Shown here piece after piece: positions 24,307 to 37,700 of a stretch of 64,000 nucleotides of DNA. Made by a program: the position numbers and the translations under genes. The DNA lies in contig VFFE01009182.1 of assembly GCA_008921705.1 (NCBI GenBank), forward strand, positions 185,383 to 249,382, given 5' to 3'. The stretch comes from Burhinus oedicnemus. Its lineage: Eukaryota > Chordata > Aves > Charadriiformes > Burhinidae. The first letter of the stretch is position 1. Each line of letters opens with the position of its first letter. The notes under the pieces were generated by a model. That model saw only the letters and a list, made by a program, of their open reading frames with translations, had not been told where the DNA came from and did no database searches.

Positions 24307-26797
24307 GTAAGTACTACTGCTTTATTTTTTTCCCCAGAAAAGGTGAAAATATGTGTTTCTGCAACTAAACTCAAATAACTTCTGGAATAGCGGGTGTTGT
24401 CAATAGAATTTGTTTCAAACCAGGACATGGGGAAATTAAAAAGTTTTGTTGCCATTGTCCAAGTGGCTCTTTCTGTGTAGTTCTAAAAATATATTGTATG
24501 GGGAAATTAAAAACACAAAACAAACAAAAAGCCAAACTTGGGAATTAGTAAACTTAAAACTAAATCACAATATTTGTAAATTTTAAAATATATTAAAAAT
24601 GTCTTTAAGCCTAGAAAGTAATTCCTTCTCATTCAAAGTTCCCCAATAACGCATAGTATTCAAAACACATTTTCTAGATTTTTTTCTTGTGTATTTTATA
24701 TTCTCAGTTATTTCTAATCACAAAGATGCTCAAAGAATTTTACTTCATCAGTAATGTTCTAGGTTAATTTTTAGTGAGTAGAAACTGTCACTTATTTCAA
24801 AGAAATTGAGTGCTGTGTGTTAGTTACAAAGGGAAGGGAAGAATAGGTGGAAGTATAAGGGCACAGATGTTTTCAGAACACTTAAGACACATAAATGTGA
24901 CTTCAGAAACAAACTTGGTAAATGGCTTATGTGGAAAGAAGAAACTTATTTAATTTTGTAATTCAAAGTTATGCTGTGTTATTTATATTGCAATTGTTCT
25001 CTAGGCTCTTCTGTTATTCTATACAGTGGTGCATAAGAGTACATGAGATCTGTGTTTCATAACAATATGGTGAACTCTTGTAGTATATAGCAGTAGTCTG
25101 TAAAATGACCAACAGTATATGAAATCATGGAAAAATCTTTAAAAGGTAGTCTTACTATCATGACTTCTGTACTACTTGGCAAAAATGTGGAAGTGGATAA
25201 CTTTTTTTCATTCATTTATTCCAGCATTTGGAAAGTAAGCAAAAACTGGCGTGAAATCATTATACAAGATAAGAATGCAGATAAGAGGAGAAAGTTGTAC
25301 ATAAAACACCTGAAAGAAGAAGCTGGGGTAAGGTTTGTCTCAAAGGTAATATTTTTTCAAGTGTGAAAGACAGGTCTGAGGAAAGAGGAAACATCTTGTA
25401 AAGCTACAGAAAGGTAGCTGATGTTTAATGGTTGGACTTGATGATCTTAAAGGTCTCTTCCAACCAAAACAATTCTATGATAGATACAGTTCCAACCTGA
25501 GTATGTGAAGGACTCTAACAGGAGAATGTATTAGCTTTTATTGCTTTTCAACTGTCCAGTTTGAGTACTAGTCTTTCAATCATGGGAGGCTTTCTTTTTT
25601 TCTTCCCCCTCCTTGAGAATCCTGTAGGATCTCTTCCTCAGCTGATTTTTCTGGCTTTGGATCTTAAACCCTGTTCATACCTTTGTGCCATGCTGTTCCT
25701 CATTTTCCATTTCACTTTAGTCTGCAGTGCTGTAAGACCCACTCTAGACTACTTCCTGATTATTTTCAGGACTGCTTGTGGCTGAGCACCTTCAGAGTGT
25801 ACTTGTGAACATCAGAAAGATATACAGAAGTTTTTAAGGGTTGTCTAGAAAAGTAAGCACGTAAATAGCAGTATAATTTTTGCAGATCCTCCACGTGTGC
25901 ATACACACACACTCTGGTGTAACTGTTTTAATTGTGACAAAAGTTGTTTGTGATTTCCATGGTTGCTGTTGAGATGTGTCCTATTTCAGAAACATGAGGA
26001 CCAGCAGAGTGCTAAAAGACAGTTGGCTTTTTACCTTGCTCATGGGACTTTGTTTTTAATGGTTCCTGTCTCTTGTTACCTTACTAAATATAAACTTCTA
26101 ATGGGAAATAAATGAACTGTACATAATTTCCTTTTTCTAATGTGTTGTTGAAGAAGGAAAACAAAAAAGCAAAAAAAAAAAAAAGCTGCAAATCCCAAAT
26201 GAAATACAACCCTGACTCACTCCTTTTGTGTTTTTTCTTTTTCTTTTCTTTATAATTATAAATTTTAACAGGAATATTTCTTGAAAGCTGAAGATGCTGC
26301 CACAAGACTTAATGTTCTCAATAGATCTGCTCTGAGGCCTGTTCAAGCTCAAGCCAGAACTTCTGTAGTGCAAACACCAGCTTTATACACTGAACTTACA
26401 CCCAGGAGATGCAGTTCTGTTCCCCATTCAACTCGTAGACAGGAAGAGTACATAAAAGTAGGTAGCTAAGAAACTCTTCACTTTCAGTTTTTAGAAAACT
26501 CTCACTTAAAAGAACTAAGTAGCTCTTCTCTCCCTCCTCTTGCTACAGGTTGCTAAAACTCTGTTCACTGATGAAGCTCTAAAACCCTGTCCAAGATGTC
26601 AATACCCTGCTAAATATCAATTGGTAAAAAAACGGGGACTATGTAGCAGAGAGGCATGTGCATTTGAGTTCTGTATTTTATGTCTGCATGCTTTCCATGG
26701 GTCAAAAGAATGTAACAGTTTGTCTGCAAAATGGAAGAACAAAAAAGATGCTCCTCCAGGGAGTGCCCAAAGCAAGCGAAATTTAAAAAGACTCTAA
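22829..26797 (+). CDS. FBXO43: FBXO43 / EMI2 (ERP1), meiotic APC/C inhibitor
   Basis: EMI2 inhibits the APC/C ubiquitin ligase and keeps vertebrate eggs in metaphase II arrest (known biology). Four coding exons join in phase: 22829-24306, 25225-25327, 26272-26457 and 26549-26797, giving 671 residues (human about 708). Visible elements: a DSGYNS phosphodegron of the beta-TrCP type (304-309); [16 protein letters not shown] (353-368), like the human phospho-regulated stretch; the F-box-like region (about 445-520, with [20 protein letters not shown] and [11 protein letters not shown]); a zinc-binding region with ligands C603, C606, C621, C626, C631, C634, H639 and C644; and the C-terminal Arg-Leu tail that docks on the APC/C. 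The long N-terminal exon and neighbours SPAG1, POLR2K and RGS22 separate it from FBXO5/EMI1. The start ATG is the first in the long frame, 48 bases after the acceptor. Confidence 0.96.
24307..25224 (+). other. FBXO43: FBXO43 intron between coding exons 1 and 2
   Basis: 918 bases, AT-rich; nothing recognised apart from the splice sites. Confidence 0.7.
25225..25327 (+). CDS. FBXO43: FBXO43 coding exon 2
   Basis: 103 bases (residues 493-527) with acceptor TTATTCCAG and donor GTAAGG. Encodes [20 protein letters not shown], the end of the F-box-like region. Confidence 0.95.
25328..26271 (+). other. FBXO43: FBXO43 intron between coding exons 2 and 3
   Basis: 944 bases. Contains a CR1 stub, a poly-A run at about 26170-26184 and a long pyrimidine tract before the acceptor. 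Confidence 0.7.
25428..25482 (+). mobile_element. CR1 3'-end stub
   Basis: Short CR1 terminus (GGTTGGACTTGATGATCTTA, then GTCTCTTCCAACC and ATTCTATGATA) in FBXO43, between coding exons 2 and 3. Confidence 0.85.
26272..26457 (+). CDS. FBXO43: FBXO43 coding exon 3
   Basis: 186 bases (residues 528-589) with acceptor TTTTAACAG and donor GTAGGT. Encodes [20 protein letters not shown], which is highly conserved, and ends RRQEEYIK just before the zinc region. Confidence 0.95.
26549..26797 (+). CDS. FBXO43: FBXO43 coding exon 4 (zinc region, RL tail, stop)
   Basis: Residues 590-671 and TAA. Encodes [18 protein letters not shown], the eight zinc ligands listed for the gene, and the [12 protein letters not shown] tail. 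Confidence 0.96.
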   Translation, partial: VAKTLFTDEALKPCPRCQYPAKYQLVKKRGLCSREACAFEFCILCLHAFHGSKECNSLSAKWKNKKDAPPGSAQSKRNLKRL

Positions 26798-27063
26798 ATT
26801 TGTAAGGCATGTAAGTCCTTACATTTAAATCCTTTTCCCCTTCTCCTAGATTCCTACTCTTATTCATATTCTTCCTAAATATATGCATTTTGAAAGTCTC
26901 ATTCAATGTGTTTTTGCTCACTTATCAAGATAATTTCTCATGTATATATCTTAACCAATTTAGTATATTTTTGTTTTTGAAAAAAGTGAACATTTTAAAA
27001 CATTTTATGTCTTGTTTTACCTGTTGTGTAGTAGCTAGGCACTTACTAACATCTTAATTTTTT

Positions 27064-27069
27064 AATAAA
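27064..27069 (+). terminator. FBXO43: FBXO43 poly(A) signal
   Basis: AATAAA 267 bases past the stop, in an AT-rich 3'UTR. The first canonical signal on the plus strand after the stop. Confidence 0.65.
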
Positions 27070-27799
27070 GTATCTTAAATGTAGTCTTCAATATCTAGCT
27101 TACAGCACCTCATAGATGTTTAAAAATGTGATTCTTGTCTTAATGACAAATTAAAGAAAATTATTTTTAAAAAATGTTTTTAATGGGATTTATTTGTTAT
27201 ACACTTTAAGATATTTTTAAAACATTTACTGTAATTTAAAGTGGGGCACTAGGTACATACTCAAAAAATACTTCTACCTATATAAATGATGATACCTCAA
27301 AAGCAATATATTAGTTGTCTGAATTTTATATCAGAATAATTATTTTGTTGTTCTCTTAGCCTCTGTAACGCAAGACAATAGAATAGTAATTTCTAAATCA
27401 AGATGATGCTGTGTGGATATTCTATTGTACTGTTTTTTACCAAGTTTTTGTCTTTACTTGAAAACTTCAGGTGATATAGTATATATTCATATATCTAAAT
27501 ATGCTGTTGCATTACCCTTCTTGTGAACTTACCTTTATACTTAGTCTGACTCTACTTCAGCTCCCAGATACTGGATCATCTTCATACTTCTGCTTGAATT
27601 AAAGGATTATCTACTGCTAGAAGTCATCCTTTCTCTATCTGTAGATTTAATTAAGGGAATTAACTGATTTTGCTTTTGAACTAAATATGCTAATCCTTTA
27701 CAGAAAAAGAACTCAATTGGCCTCTGACATCAAATGATTTTTGTGGGTTTTGTGTCTTTTTTTTTCTTAAAAAAAACAAACAAAAACCTTCTAGCAATT

Positions 27800-27900
27800 G
27801 TAAACAGCTTGAAATACAGGCACCAGGAGTGGACGCAGTACTCGCTCTATGAAGATATAATAACAATTTACTTCTCCAATTGATATTGTCCTACCTGTCC
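27800..27900 (-). mobile_element. possible CR1/L3-like LINE relic
   Basis: CACCAGGAGTGGACGCAGTA followed by CTC resembles the reversed phrase for the end of CR1/L3 ORF2 (typical CR1 copies read ACACAGTATTCCA here). Only a short match. Confidence 0.3.
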
Positions 27901-30900
27901 TTTCAAGGAATTCATTTGTCACAAGCATCTTGCTGAACACCTGTACTCAGCTGGTGTTTCTTCCCCACCCTCCCTCTGATTTTGTTCTATGTGTTATATT
28001 TGTGGTGTTGTAATTTTATTGTGTGTATCTGTAGGTAAGCCTTATCACTGACCTATTTAAAAAGTAGCCTGATTAAAAAAAAAAAGAGCTTTCAACTAAG
28101 AAATAAGCTGTGTATTTGCCTCCATTAATATTTATTCACATATCCCTTTATTTTTATTGTCTAAAAGTTACAAATAACTTCTAAGATTTTTCCTTTCCAC
28201 ACAATCTGTGGATGTTTAAGACAAATCGACCAGGATAATTCACTTCAGGATGTTCTAGAAACATCACTTCCTATTTCTTATCTCTAACTGCTGTGATTTG
28301 TAATTTGGTCAGTACTTTTGGCATACTTGATTTCTGGGACAGTGGCTCCACGGAGCATTTGGAAGGAGAAGGAACAACATGGTTAGTAAAATGCCAGGGA
28401 AGTTTTACTACTAACTCTATTAACCAATCATGATATCATTAAAGAACAGATCAACCCAACGTATCTGACAGAAAATCATGTTTATGGCATGAATAAAATT
28501 ATCAATACTTTCATTCCGTACTTATTTGTATTTGCTAAGCCTTTGCATTATTGTTGTCTAGGGTTAGACTGGTAGCACTTGAACTGGAAGACTGAAAGAG
28601 AAGTTTATATAGAATCTGTTCTGCAGGAACAATTGAGGGGAAGAATTTTGGGGCAAGCTAGGTAACAGAGGTATGTGTGTATATAGTTTTGGGTTAGGAA
28701 GAATGGCAATTCATAACAGATGAGGAGACTGCAAGCAGGAAAATTGCATTCCTCTGATTGTTTGGAACTTTAAGTGTTCGAAGTCTACTGAAAAGTAAAT
28801 TTAGTTCAGAGCGCTATTGGATTGGTTCTTTTATTCTTAGCTATAAAGTAACTATACGTTTTTAGAAATGTTAATAGTTTCTATTAAAAGTTAAACTGAC
28901 ATGATGAAGAACAACTTTCTAGGCAGAAAGTTGTTGTTTATATTACACAAGAATCTGAATGTATATAGTTTGTAGTTTTATGATAACTTAATTTGGATTA
29001 GTTTTGTTGCTTGCCACAGAGCTATCAAATAAAATAGGGGATGGTAGTAACTGCAACGCAGAATAAGTACTGCATGTTATAGCATGTCAGACTGCTATTG
29101 GCATGAATGCATCTTACCTTTGCTAAATACCAATGTACTTTGTCTTGAATATTAAAAAAAAGAAAAAAAAGAAGCAGCTTTAAATGCATCCTTGAAATTG
29201 ATGGGAGAATTATGACAGGCAGTGAGAGGATTTAGCTGACTTTCTGATGTGCTGTATTGCAGTCCACTCCAGAAATATGTAAGGTGCAAACCTTGTTTTG
29301 AAAACTTTAGCAATAGTTCTGAAAGTATTCCTGAAACAGGTGCTCCTTTGGATGGAAAGCCATATGGGAACTCAGTTTAAGAATCAGTTGTTAAGTATCC
29401 TTTCCCTTTGTGGGAAAACGTCTGGTAAAAGATGTGTGACCTTACCCAAAGAGTTTGCTTTTGCTAAAATCTGAATAACTCAGGGAGAATAGGGGTGATA
29501 AATTGGTATTAGTATAGGCATTATTTGTTTTTTAAGGTTGTATCTTTGACATGTACAGTGCCCATCCAACAAAGAGTAGTTTGAGAGGGAAAAATACTTG
29601 AATCTTATTTCACAATTTTAAACACTTTTTTTGCCCCTGTTTTGGCATGTTTTAAGCTTTCTTTTTCCCCTTCTAAATCTGTCTCACAAATCTCTTGAAT
29701 CAAATGCCTCTTGTTCAGTTAGATCTACCATGAATGTAACTATGCTCTGGTGTTCAGGTGAAATGAGTTCTCTGCTATCGTCCACTGCTACACCAGAGGT
29801 GGGGGGAAGTGAGAAAGCCAGACTTCTCGTCTATGGGTAATGCTCCTCTCTGACAGTGACTTTTTTTTTAAATAGCTTTGTGCCTTGACATAAGGGAGAA
29901 ATAAAATAGTGATATACTAAACGTGTGGGTAAAGGATGACATACCTAATGGAACATAAAGTATGTTATAGTTATTAGATAACCTCTAATAGTTTGGGTGA
30001 AAGGAATCAAAATTTTTTTCATGATATTTGATTGCTTTATTGACAGAAATTAAGTCATTGGGATAGGAGAGTGGAAGTAACTCTTGAGTCCCTGTTAGTA
30101 TGCTTTTTTTCTGTATACTATATCCCTCAATTAGTCTCCATCAGATACACTAAGCTATATGAGCCTGGACTTGAATGAAACAACAAAGGAGAACACAGGC
30201 TCCTACTTTGTACACAAACAAACAAAAAAATTCCCAACAAAAATGCCCCCCAAAACAAAAAAAAAAAGGTCCATGAGTGTCAGGGAGTCTAAGGATTCAT
30301 GTCCAGGATCTTTCTTTTTCTATTGGGCTGAATTAATTCTCGGAGACCTGAGGTCAGGTACTAACACTTCTAGCTAGCACAGAGAAGAAGGATGCAGAAG
30401 TGGTCCTTGGGTAGAAATGACAATGGTCAAGATTTTCCTAAAATATCAAGCCCATAATTATTCTCCAGCTCAAGAATTTTTCTTACAGTTGCCAACAGAT
30501 TGTTGGAAAGGGAGGAGTGAATTGTCTTTCACTCTGGAAGATGGGGATAATGTTTAAGGTAATATTTGGTTTATTTGCTGCTGAAAACCTTATTTTTGCG
30601 ATCCGTATTTCCCTTCAGTCAGGCATGATCTGTAGTGGGGCGAGGGATACCGCCTACAAAGAATGCCCAGGGAATGCGTTTAGATTTCTGAAGGTGAAGG
30701 TTTGAGCCAGAGCTGTGGGTTTAAATTCTAAAAAAGAATTCTTAGAAGTAACCTTTTGCTGCTGACAGATGTTGCTGCAAGAATTGTACTTCATAAATCT
30801 TTTTTTTGGAGCAACAACCATAAACCTCAAGTGGTCTGTGAGAAGGAAATTGAAATTACTTAAGTCTCTGATCATTCTTTCCTTGGTGACAAGTATGGAA

Positions 30901-31540
30901 GAACGTAGGCAAAAAAATGTTATAAATCTTTTGAATTGTTTATAGGATCGAGAATGTTAGTATGTTCTATCACTAACTAGCTAAAAATGACATAAAATTG
31001 TTAAATTAAGGAGCTCATCAACATCTGTTAGATTATTTTCCTAATCCATATATTGGTTATTCATTGGTACCCCTTAGGCAATTTAGGTCATCTAGGTTAA
31101 TTTTAATATAAGATATAATTCCTTTTCTTTCTGTTTTCATAGGTACATGAAGAAATACAGGAGTGTCAGATTAGAAGTGGACTCCTGGAGTCTCGTGCCA
31201 AGCCTTATGTCAACTCAGCAAGTTCTGTCTTAAAACTGGATAGAATACTGTCTCATGACCTTTATGTTGGAGACCTATTCCAGATTGCTGTACTATTCAC
31301 TTAATCAGTTGCCTTTTTTCCCCAGCATTGCTATTAAAATAGCTATTCTATACATCTGTTCTTCCCCTTAGACTTTTTCCCCCCATGTTATGATTGTGTT
31401 TTATACTCCCTCACTCTATTTCATTGACAAAAAAACTCTGAACTTAGTCTCATCTCATAGATACAACCTCTGTCTCTTGGATTGACTTAATGACTCTTCA
31501 CTATTTCCATTCGAATCTATTTTTTGAATCTATGCAACCA

Positions 31541-31790
31541 GTATTCCAGGTAAAACCTCCTCAAGACCTTGAATAATATTAGGGCTTTCTTCTCTCTACC
31601 AGAAATACTTTGACCAATGCATACTAAGATTAGCATTGTCCTCCACACACTTGCAGTTTAGTCGCTAGGTCTAGTACTCCCACATTCTCCTCTCGTAAAG
31701 TCTAAAAAGATCCCAATTTCTTCCATAAATTCTTGCTGAATCTTAAGTGCATAACCTTGTATTTTGTACTACTAAGCTTCAGGTCTTTTT
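31541..31790 (-). mobile_element. very degenerate CR1/L3-like LINE relic
   Basis: Phrases such as CCAGTATTCCAGGTAAAACC and CATAACCTTGTATTTTGTAC follow the reversed order of CR1/L3 elements, but divergence is high. A profile search would be needed to confirm. Confidence 0.4.
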
Positions 31791-34700
31791 TCTTTCTCTA
31801 CTTCAGTCTCATAGTGATTTAGTATTTGATGTGATTATATTACATTTTTATAAGTGCAAATTTTTTTCTGTTGTGAATCTTAAAGGATTCTTTGATGCAA
31901 AACATCTAGCAGATGCTGTTATCACTTGTCAGATGCCCCAACAAAATCTGACTGCTTCTTGAGAATTATGTATTTATTTTTATTTAAATGAAAACAAGGC
32001 TTGCTTTTACTTTGACTGAGGTCTGATTAGTTGAAATTCTTATTACAAAAAGATTTAGCACATTTTCTTTCTCTTAACTTTGTACAGTGTTAGAACCTGC
32101 CCAAACTTGTTGGAAGCCTAAATGCTAGTCAGGCCTTATAGACCTAATTGTTAATGGATGAGTAGTAACAAAACCAATTCTTCAGCTGAAAATATGGATG
32201 GCATGGAGTTCTGAATGAACTCATAAACATTGGTGTTGAATATGAGAAGCTTCATACAAAAAATAGATCTCTGACTTGGATACTGGAGTTCATGTGTCAA
32301 AAGCCTCTCTAATTTTTCCCCAGTGTTCTAAAATTCATTCTGGAAACAGTTGTGCAAGGGTCACTGAATTGTTGTGTCTTAATTCTGTAGGCACCCTCAG
32401 TCTTTGGAAAATGGGATATGGAAACCATGCCTGTATTTCAACTGCTTCTTTTCAGTCTCAAATCATAGTGAAAAACCTATTTCTGTAAGCTATTTAAACT
32501 TACACATTGTGTCATGACTAGAATCAGCTGAAGTGGTAGAAGGATAGTAACTTCTGGCAAAAGAAGGACAGCTAGCTGGGAAGCAATAGCACCCTAGATA
32601 AACACAGTAACAGTTGCTAAAAGTTATCATTTGGAGCTGCAAGGTTATTGCAGAATTAGACAGCAGTTGTGCAGTGGTCTTCCACTTTAGCAAAAATGTT
32701 AATTATCATCCTAAAGTGCTGCTGTTGCCTAAATGGAGGACTCCTATCTCATATTCACTGAGCGGACACTGAAGTTCCTTAAGTACCAAACTGATTGCAA
32801 TATATTATTTGGGGCCTGAAGAACACATCTAGAAATGCCTTGTTCTGCCAGGACTCAGTAGCTCAGTACCTAGCCTATATGTAGACAACTGGGATACAAT
32901 ATGAAGTTTTCCTCTGGTATGAATCCCTCACATTTTCCTGGTCCGCGTTTTGATAGATTACATGCTACACAGATTGTGGCAATAGCAACATCTTTGGCTT
33001 TTAAACATGAATTTTGGTTGTGTTGAGAACATCCTCCTATCTTCGGAAAAATTTTGTACAAAAGAAGCACACCCACGAAATATTGGAATTTCAGGTTCAA
33101 TTTTCCTTTATCCTTTTCCCATTGTGTACTCTGTGGCATACCAAACCTATTATTGTGATGCAGTTATTCTCCAGCCTTGCTGTTGGAAGCATTTCTGTCA
33201 AGAATTTGTTCCAAGATTCTGTATCCCAAATGGGCATAGTGAGAGGGAGCGTGATTTTTTTGTGAAGGGCAAGATATGGGTCCCGTTTTCTGCTACAAAC
33301 AGAACTGCTCACTGGTGTGCTGTTTCAGTTCCTGTTCTGGACTTTTTCCTTAGTTTAAATAATTGTCATAGAGTAGTGCAGGGAGAATGCCATACAACAC
33401 AGAATGGATAACAAGAAAACAAACTAATTCTAGAAATGCTTTGCTCAACTAACTTAAATGTGAAACTATCTTAAGGGTTGAACTGCTTTCCTCACTGAAA
33501 ATAGTCCTTTATTTCAAATGCATACACTCTGATAAAAATATTTTATCACAAGGGGGCACCAAAGATTTTTCTTACAGAACAAAATGTTACTTGTTTTTCT
33601 TCTTGCTTTAACCCTTACGCACCAATTTAATGTTACAAATGCAAAATGTTTTCAATAGCTTAGAGCAATGCTGGCCATTATTCCTGTCCCCAGGAGCTGC
33701 ATACCAAAATCTTCAAGTGAAGAGTGGCATCCTGGGAAGCAATTCAGATGGTATTACTTCTCCAGGGCCTCCTTTACAGGGTAAAGCTGTGCTGGGCACA
33801 CAGCCAAGTCCTACAGCAACCAGGTAAGACTGGCCTAAAGAGTGCCTGCTGGCTCATTTCCTCCCTCAGCCATGGACTGCAGTCTCCATGCCAGCCTAGT
33901 GTTGGCTATAAAACATAACTCTCTCATGAAAGTGTGGCAGTTGAAATTGATAGTTTCAGGAGCTGCATGTTCTGTACTTTATTTCCCAACTGCAGAAAAT
34001 GTATTTGATAATAAAATCCAATATAGTTTTGAAAAGTATGGATAATCTCTAAGTGCCTCCTCAGTATCATGCTTTGAGATGATCACAGGAAAACTATCTT
34101 ATTGTATGCATTTTATTCATACACAATTGATGTTATGATGCCTTCAGTGAACAAGAAAAAATTAACTTTTTAAAACTCAAAAATGGGAAGGGGCTAAGTA
34201 TTCCCACATAAGATATTGTAAACAATATAAGAATGGCAGCATTTTTTTCAGCTTTAGTCTGTTAAATGAAGACTGGGTGAGAATTTGGAAACTTAATATA
34301 TTCTTTATTCATTAACTAGGTACGTCTAGAGTCCAGGAGAGCAATAGATATGAAAGTAGAATACCTACAAAATAAGAAGGCTGTAATTTTGTATGCTTTT
34401 CTGAAGCATTATTGAAATCTTTAGGAGCACCTATTAGTTACGCATTCTTGTACCATTCTTAGCACCTGTTGTGTTGACACAGCTGTGTTCTGGAAGCTGA
34501 TGTACATGAAATCTTTCTTTCCTCCTGATACTTTTTTTTAGCTGGATCAGTCTTCCCCATCTGCTTCATTATACAGCTACACAAGCAGCCATGGCAGTAT
34601 AACAGAAAGAGATGGGAACTGGTGGTCAGTGGGATGCGCTGTATCAAATAGCACTGCTGCTGTCCACAGGCTTGATGCATCACTAATATCTTGCATGGAT

Positions 34701-37700
34701 AACTTAGCTCTTAGCTGGGGAATCCTGGGTTTGGGGACTGTTTTGACATCTGTTTCATTGTAACAGCAAGACTGGAAAGACTTGCATGCATTTTGTGTTT
34801 CTTGTTGGGTATATGCCACATACTACCAGGAGATGATTTTAAAGGACTTGTTTGGCATTATTGGCATATGTTATTCCTATCTGCTGAAGCTTCTTCATAT
34901 GCCTCTTGCTTTGGCCCCTTAGTTGGTTAGAATATCTGTTAAGCCTAGATGAAGGAGCTGACCTGACTTACACCAAGCTATAAGTAACCTCAGAAAAAAA
35001 ATTGTCATGAAATTTGCTTGCACAACTAAAAGTAAGAAGTCATGGTAAACTTGCAAAGCTTAAATTAGCACAGCCAAAATGTATTACAAAACATGATTCC
35101 AGTTTATCTATATGAAAAGTGGAGAACAGACAGTGACAATGCAATCTTTTGTACATAGTGCCAAAATCTGGTACATCCGCAATAGTAAAATCTGTGTGAG
35201 ATAGAACTGTCATAGTTTCTTCAGATCTGTATCTTATGTTTCAGGTGAAAGCTATGCTATGTTAACTGTAGTAGGGCTGCTAGCAATAAACTGTCTCTGC
35301 CTTGCTGTAAACTTAGCACCATGCAATTTTTTTCATCTTGTATGTGGATTGATAGCTGTGGTTCTAGTAGTTCTTTCCCAGTTTTCATATTGTCTTCACA
35401 GAATGACTTTATTTCTAATATACTTCAAACTGCCACAATCTTGCTGAACAGTTTTTCAATTGAATTTTAATGCTCCTTTCCAAAATTAGAAAAGATAGTG
35501 TGATACTCTCCTAAAGTTCTATTTATCTCTAATAGACACTAATACAAATTTGTGAAGGGATTAGATGACTACAAGTATGATGTAGGTAGCTGGCATGTAT
35601 GAGGTAGCAAGAGTACAAATATATATCACAAATTGCTAAGTGGTCCTTCCAAATTCTTGTTCACTTTCTAGGAATGCCTCTGTATTCCCTTTTCCAAGAC
35701 CTGTACTAAGCAAAGGGAAATTAAACTTTATTTAAAGCCTTTAAATTTGATGAAACACCTCTACCTTTGTCTTGGTAGAATAAGATTGTTATAGGAATCC
35801 TCAGGCCATTGGTGACATGGAAAAGTCAAGGAATATCTTCCAGTGACTAACCCAATAGAGACTTGTAGAAGTCAAGCTTGTTGGACCTGCATTCCTTTTG
35901 ACAGTCTTCTCCACTAGTAAAAGGTTTCTAATGTTGATAGACCAAAGCTATGTCACATCACTTACTTTATTATTTAGCCCTTCCTATTTTATTTTTAAGC
36001 ACTTTCTTTTTTCTCTTCACCTAGACTATCTTCAGGAATGTTGGTGGGGTGTTTTTTTTATCCTATCAGAATTCTTTTGAGCACTCATTCCCAATAACTT
36101 TTTTTCAGGTGTCTGCATTGACTTTTTCTGATAGCCACAGAATTGCATTAAACTGTACCGTAAACTAGAACTATCAAATTCAACACATAGAGGCTGTACT
36201 ACCACAACAGGCAGCTTCTGCCATTTTGCCAACAGAATAATTTAAGGTACTTAAGGGCCAGCTATCTGATGATCAATTTGTGCTTTCCTCTCAGGATCTG
36301 ACTCCCATTTTGGCAGTTCTGCAGTCAATATTTAAATAGGTTTCCTAGCACCTGTTTCCAGTTTACGAGATTGCATCTGAAAGCAGCAAAAGCTAAAATG
36401 TATGTGGCAATCATCCAAAGAAGAAAGAGCAGTTACATTTAAGTAAAGTTGGATTTCTCTAAAGATATCTAGGTATTAAGGATATCACATAATGAAATGC
36501 CCACCTATACCCAAGCCGGGGAGTTTCTATCCAAAATTGATGGGAATTAGTTTATAGGTGCCCTTGGAGATCCCTCTAGATAACTATCTGCATTTTTTAA
36601 AAATAGTATTTGCTACTTTTTGAATGAGTAATTAGTTATGGGGCTGTTCATGATTTCACTGTGACCACAGCCAGGAATCAAACACAGGTTAGCACCTAAA
36701 AAAACACAAGTGCACATTTGGATTTAATAAAGCAACCCAATTTGTCTTGTCTTTACTTGAGCAAGGAGGCTTGTTCACCCAGCAAGCTGGCATAGCTTAT
36801 ACACTTGTTTCTTTGAGTGCAAAGTTGTCTCAGTGGTTTTGATCTGATTTGCCTGGCTGATACTTTGAAACACTCTCTGGTAAATGTTTGAAAGCCTACA
36901 TTTCTGAGAGGTGTGGAGGAAAGGGACAACCGCGGATTAAAGCCTTGACTGAAAGTTCACCTCTTCAAATGTCTTTTCAGCAATGAGCAGAGGAGGGAGA
37001 AGCCAGCAGGGATGAAGATGAACAATTTGTTTTCTTCCCGTGCTGGCCTTCTGCTAGATTACCATTTTCTCAAAATGCTAATAATCTGAAACCTACTTCT
37101 AGTCTTTTTACTTTCTCTTGTCTACAGTTCTACTGGTATCACCTTTTTTAGAACTTATTCTCCATCCTGCCTAACCATTCATCTTTTCTACAAGATCAGA
37201 TGTTTTTTGGCATTCTGTAGGTCTGCAGTTCTGCTAAGATAAATAATCATCAAAATGAAAACATGAGAAGAGCTTGGAAAGAGAAAAATGTGGAAAAGGA
37301 GGAAAATGAGCTTAATCTTGATAGCTCGGCTTCATCAGCTGGTGAACATTTAACTGGCAATACAAAATCAGGACTGAAATGCATACATACAAAATATTTG
37401 ACCTAGATGTTTGTTGTTAACTAAGGTAATGAGAAAGTGATAACGACTGCTAATAGATTATCTGTGAGAGAGTACAGTGTATTTCCTGGTGAGCTTAATC
37501 CAAAATGCAGTCTTTGAAGCACGCTACAAAGAGAACAAAGACCTAAGAGTTTTATACCAAAATATACCAGATGGCCGAACGAGAGAAAAAGTACCTTTTT
37601 TTTTTTTAATTGACTCATTTCCAAACTTCAAGTCTATCTAAGCTGACTTGTGGCTTCCTTTTCTAATTTTAAAAAAAGATGCATTCGTCATGTTTCTGTT

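Noticed and set aside
22829..26797. Identity as FBXO5 (EMI1) instead of FBXO43 (EMI2)
   Set aside because: The zinc region and RL tail are shared by both, but the long N-terminal exon, the PEDSGYNSL stretch, and the neighbours POLR2K and RGS22 point to FBXO43.
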